Assembly: GCA_023387375.1 (NCBI GenBank)
Contig: JAEWIE010000050.1
Span: forward strand, 26,314 to 90,313
Length of the DNA: 64,000 nucleotides
From: Bacteroidota bacterium
GTDB lineage: Bacteria; Bacteroidota; Bacteroidia; Flavobacteriales; Weeksellaceae
Direction of reading: 5' to 3'
Shown here: in pieces, positions 61,902 to 64,000 of the stretch
How the letters are laid out: every line of letters starts with the position of its first letter
Position numbering within the stretch: the stretch's first letter is position 1
Notes under the pieces: model-generated
What the model was told of the DNA's origin: nothing
The model's input: the letters and a program-made list of their open reading frames with translations, nothing else
The model's database searches: none
Made by a program: the position numbers and the translations under genes

Positions 61902-62769
61902 AAGAAAAAAGATACTGGTAACAGGAGGTGGTGGACAACTTGGTCAATGTTTACAAAAGCTTTCTTCTCATTATGAATTAGAGTATGAGTTCCTGTTTTG
62001 TAACTCAAGTGAACTTGATATCACAAACCCTTCCAGCATTGAGGAGGTTTTTGAGGAATTTAAGCCTCACTACTGTATTAATGCAGCGGCATACACTGCG
62101 GTCGATTTAGCAGAAAGTGAAAAAAATCGAGCTTTTATGATTAATGCGCAGGGAGTAGAAAACCTAGCCCTTGCTTGCAAGGCATATGGAATAGAACTTA
62201 TTCACATCTCAACGGACTATGTTTTTGATGGAGACACTAACCTTTCCTATGAGGAAGATAATTTTACTAGTCCACTTGGAGTCTATGGAGCTTCCAAGCG
62301 AGAAGGGGAAATCCTGGCCCTCGAAGCAAATGCACGAACCATTATACTACGTACTTCTTGGCTCTACTCTGAGTTCAGTAAGAATTTTGTAACCACGATG
62401 CTCAATCTTTTTCAACAAAAAAAAGAACTAGGTGTGGTACATGATCAGTTTGGACAGCCTACGAATGCAAATGATTTAGCTGAGGCGATCATGAAAATTA
62501 TTTCTCATCGAGAAAAGGTGTACGGAATTTTCCATTTTTCTAATTATCCAGAAACAACCTGGTTTGATTTCGCCTCTAAGATTGCACAGCTCTCTAAAAG
62601 TGAAATACAACTAAATCGTATTGATACATCAAATTATCCAACTCCAGCGCCAAGACCTAAGCGCAGTACCATGGCACTAGATAAAATCGAGAGGGTATAT
62701 GGAATTGAAGCCAAATACTGGGATGTAAGTTTAGAAGACACGGTTGAAATCTTAACCACGAAAGAATAA
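61891..62769 (+). CDS. rfbD: dTDP-4-dehydrorhamnose reductase
   Basis: RfbD makes dTDP-rhamnose, the last step of that pathway. The 292-residue short-chain dehydrogenase has the GxxGxxG motif in LVTGGGGQLGQ, INAAAYTAVDLAESE, HISTDYVFDGD and the catalytic YGASKREGE (YxxxK). The other rfb genes are not in this window. Its stop overlaps the next start by one base (TAATG). Confidence 0.93.
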   Translation: MLNKRKKILVTGGGGQLGQCLQKLSSHYELEYEFLFCNSSELDITNPSSIEEVFEEFKPHYCINAAAYTAVDLAESEKNRAFMINAQGVENLALACKAYGIELIHISTDYVFDGDTNLSYEEDNFTSPLGVYGASKREGEILALEANARTIILRTSWLYSEFSKNFVTTMLNLFQQKKELGVVHDQFGQPTNANDLAEAIMKIISHREKVYGIFHFSNYPETTWFDFASKIAQLSKSEIQLNRIDTSNYPTPAPRPKRSTMALDKIERVYGIEAKYWDVSLEDTVEILTTKE

Positions 62770-63443
62770 TGAAAAAGTTACTCTTACTAAGTTTGTTTTT
62801 AGGAGCACAATTGGGGTCTGCTCAGCAAGTCACCTTGAGCAAGGCCGAGAAAATAAGTGATCGAACGGATAAGTTCCTTTATAAAGTAGACTCCTTAGAG
62901 AAGGATAAAGTCTATTTAGGAGAGCTTGAAATTCAGGAGTATTCCCTAAGCGAAACAGATCTCTTTAATCAAATCTACAAGAAGGCGAAAACAATTGGAG
63001 CAAATGCATTCAATCTAAAATCCTTAGAGACCATCGATCAGAGTCCTTATAAACTAAATAGGGCTCATTATTATCTGAATTTATATGAGGTTTCAAAAAT
63101 GCCTCGTCGAGATAATAAGGTGTATATTATATCCTCGTCCAACAAACCGATCAAGATTAGGATTAATAATAAAGTGGTGGTTCTAGAACCCAAATCTTAC
63201 ATCGAGTCTGAATTAAAGCCAGGCGATATGCAAAGTATTTCTGTCGGTAGGTTATTAGGATCCAAAATTAATCTCTCTTATAAAGAAGGGCAGCCGGTTC
63301 AATACTTCCTAATTTTACCTGCAGGTGTTCGGGCCAATCATTCAAGTTCTGATGGTGGACTTAATTTTAAATCGGGAGATATTATAAATGTGGAAAGATC
63401 GTACGCCGAATTTCTAACTACAATTTATCCGCAACAAAAATAA
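62769..63443 (+). CDS. Hypothetical exported protein
   Basis: This 224-residue protein has a signal peptide (MKKLLLLSLFLGAQLGSAQ) and no motif that I recognise. The central part (KKAKTIGANAFNLKSLETID) and the strand-rich second half (KVYIISSSNKPIKIRINNKVVVLEPKSYIESELK) suggest a small globular periplasmic or outer-membrane protein. It is translationally coupled to rfbD, but a role in sugar biosynthesis is unlikely for an exported protein. Possibly a conserved flavobacterial protein. Confidence 0.6.
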   Translation: MKKLLLLSLFLGAQLGSAQQVTLSKAEKISDRTDKFLYKVDSLEKDKVYLGELEIQEYSLSETDLFNQIYKKAKTIGANAFNLKSLETIDQSPYKLNRAHYYLNLYEVSKMPRRDNKVYIISSSNKPIKIRINNKVVVLEPKSYIESELKPGDMQSISVGRLLGSKINLSYKEGQPVQYFLILPAGVRANHSSSDGGLNFKSGDIINVERSYAEFLTTIYPQQK

Positions 63444-63625
63444 TTTTTTTGAGAGACCATTGGAAATAGAGAATTCCAAGATTTAGAATCGAGCTCTTTG
63501 GGTGAGACAATCTAGATTTACATGCGTCCTAACAAGAGCTAAAGAAAAGAGACTGAAAATGTCAAAATTTTTCTTACTCAAATTCAAAAGGTTAGCCTAT
63601 TCGTTAACAAATAATTCAAATATAA
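63444..63625. other. Non-coding stretch before the rRNA promoters
   Basis: No supported gene is seen between the last CDS and the first rRNA promoter. A small dyad (TTGGAA 63460-63465 / TTCCAA 63474-63479) lacks a T-run and may mark the end of the upstream transcript. The 84-residue ORF at 63502-63756 runs across promoter P1 and is not credible. Confidence 0.6.
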
Positions 63626-63656
63626 TTTGGAGCGAAAGGAAAAACCCCTATCTTTG
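63626..63656 (+). promoter_or_regulatory. rRNA operon promoter P1
   Basis: TTTG (63626-63629), a 19-nt spacer and TATCTTTG (63649-63656) match the full Bacteroidota consensus. Confidence 0.8.
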
Positions 63657-63796
63657 CAATCCGAAATCGAAAGAACGTAGGAGCGCAGGAGTAAACGAGA
63701 GGGAAGATGTAGAGGGAGATAGAGGTTATGGAGTTTGGTTTTTTTTTAGGTCTTGAGACGCTCGAAAAAACTTTTTTAAAAAAAACTTCAAAAACA

Positions 63797-63828
63797 TTTT
63801 GTCAGTTAAAATAAAGTTTATACTTTTG
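63797..63828 (+). promoter_or_regulatory. rRNA operon promoter P2
   Basis: TTTTG (63797-63801), a 19-nt spacer and TACTTTTG (63821-63828) match the consensus with the same spacing as P1. The leader would be about 140 nt to the 16S start. Confidence 0.85.
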
Positions 63829-63938
63829 CACTCGCAAATCAGATGAAACGACAGGAGTAGTTTGAGAAGCGAGAGGAATAGAAGATCATTGAAAATACAA
63901 TAACAACAACCAAGTAAGGAAAAACATATAAAACCAAG

Positions 63939-63967
63939 GCGAAGTCAAAACTTTGAGCGAAGTCAAA
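63939..63967 (+). repeat. Direct repeat in the 16S leader
   Basis: GCGAAGTCAAA occurs at 63939-63949 and 63957-63967, with a period of 18 nt, just before the 16S gene. It may take part in the processing stem or antitermination; this is not known. Confidence 0.6.
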
Positions 63968-63975
63968 CAAACATA

Positions 63976-64000
63976 CAATGGAGAGTTTGATCCTGGCTCA
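63976..64000 (+). rRNA. rrs: 16S ribosomal RNA, 5' end only
   Basis: The last bases (GAGAGTTTGATCCTGGCTCA at 63981-64000) are the conserved 5' end of bacterial 16S rRNA, the site of the 27F primer. The gene continues beyond the window. The exact first base, near 63976, is an estimate. Confidence 0.93.

Noticed and set aside
63502..63756. An 84-residue ORF before the 16S gene.
   Set aside because: It runs through rRNA promoter P1 and has an odd composition (Arg/Lys/Glu-rich from the purine tract); a by-chance frame is more likely.
1..64000. CRISPR arrays, insertion sequences, prophage, toxin-antitoxin or defence systems, and tRNA genes.
   Set aside because: Reading all intergenic stretches gave no regularly spaced repeats, no transposase, no tRNA-like cloverleaf and no defence-like gene; gaps are short and gene content is housekeeping throughout.

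Overview
The window is a compact, AT-rich, gene-dense chromosomal segment from a member of the Bacteroidota, most likely a flavobacterium (order Flavobacteriales). Supporting signs are many promoters of the Bacteroidota type (TAnnTTTG, often with an upstream TTG/TTTG), the near absence of Shine-Dalgarno sequences, a CcoN-CcoO fusion oxidase, eukaryote-like IleRS, a TPP riboswitch in front of a TonB receptor, a Bacteroidota-style SAM-II riboswitch before metK, and many protein families typical of the phylum. Genus cannot be set from the sequence. The window ends inside the first ~25 bases of a 16S rRNA gene, so an rRNA operon follows.

Layout. 1-8.2 kb (minus strand): beta-barrel protein, mlaF and mlaE (lipid-transport ABC module), queE, folD, pgi and lon. 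8.4-16.3 kb (plus): a PpiD-like foldase, mlaD with a two-gene HdrCB-like Fe-S pair and a conserved small protein, a lipoprotein and serS. 16.4-25.2 kb (minus): a complete cbb3 oxidase locus (ccoI, ccoS, ccoNO, ccoQ, ccoP, ccoG, fixH and a TauE/SafE-type membrane protein), with a divergent Crp/Fnr-family regulator at its head. 26.1-31.9 kb: panB, a small membrane protein, a RluA-type pseudouridine synthase, aconitase (minus), a WG-repeat-like protein and a uracil-DNA glycosylase-family protein. 32.0-40.1 kb (plus): TPP riboswitch plus TonB receptor, HU-like membrane protein, hotdog thioesterase, 2-hydroxyacid dehydrogenase, serine hydrolase, Ig-like lipoprotein and haem-binding protein. 40.1-42.8 kb (minus): NUDIX, xerD, dCMP deaminase and enoyl-CoA hydratase. 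43.0-46.9 kb (plus): oxyR, SAM-II/metK, a small exported protein and a HAD phosphatase. 46.9-53.1 kb (minus): trpS, lspA, a DksA-like protein, ileS and a DUF2062-type membrane protein. 53.3-63.4 kb (plus): topA, a degenerate arginase-fold protein, uppS, bamA, ompH/skp, thioesterase, rfbD and an exported protein. 63.4-64.0 kb: non-coding, with tandem rRNA promoters.

How the genes work together. The largest functional block is the respiratory locus: structural subunits, copper P-type ATPase, Fe-S assembly factor and regulator lie together, as needed to build a high-affinity terminal oxidase. Envelope biogenesis is the second theme: mlaEF/mlaD, ppiD, lspA, uppS, bamA and skp. Most of the rest is housekeeping. 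I found no phage, insertion sequence, CRISPR array, toxin-antitoxin or defence locus, and no clearly new multi-gene system. The most interesting items are local: a GIHH in place of HIGH in IleRS, a cysteine-free Fnr-type regulator at the oxidase locus, a mono-haem CcoP, a perfect 17-bp palindrome just upstream of lon, an arginase-like protein without metal ligands, several genes whose promoter box sits 4-5 nt from the start codon, and two apparently homologous rRNA promoter modules in tandem.
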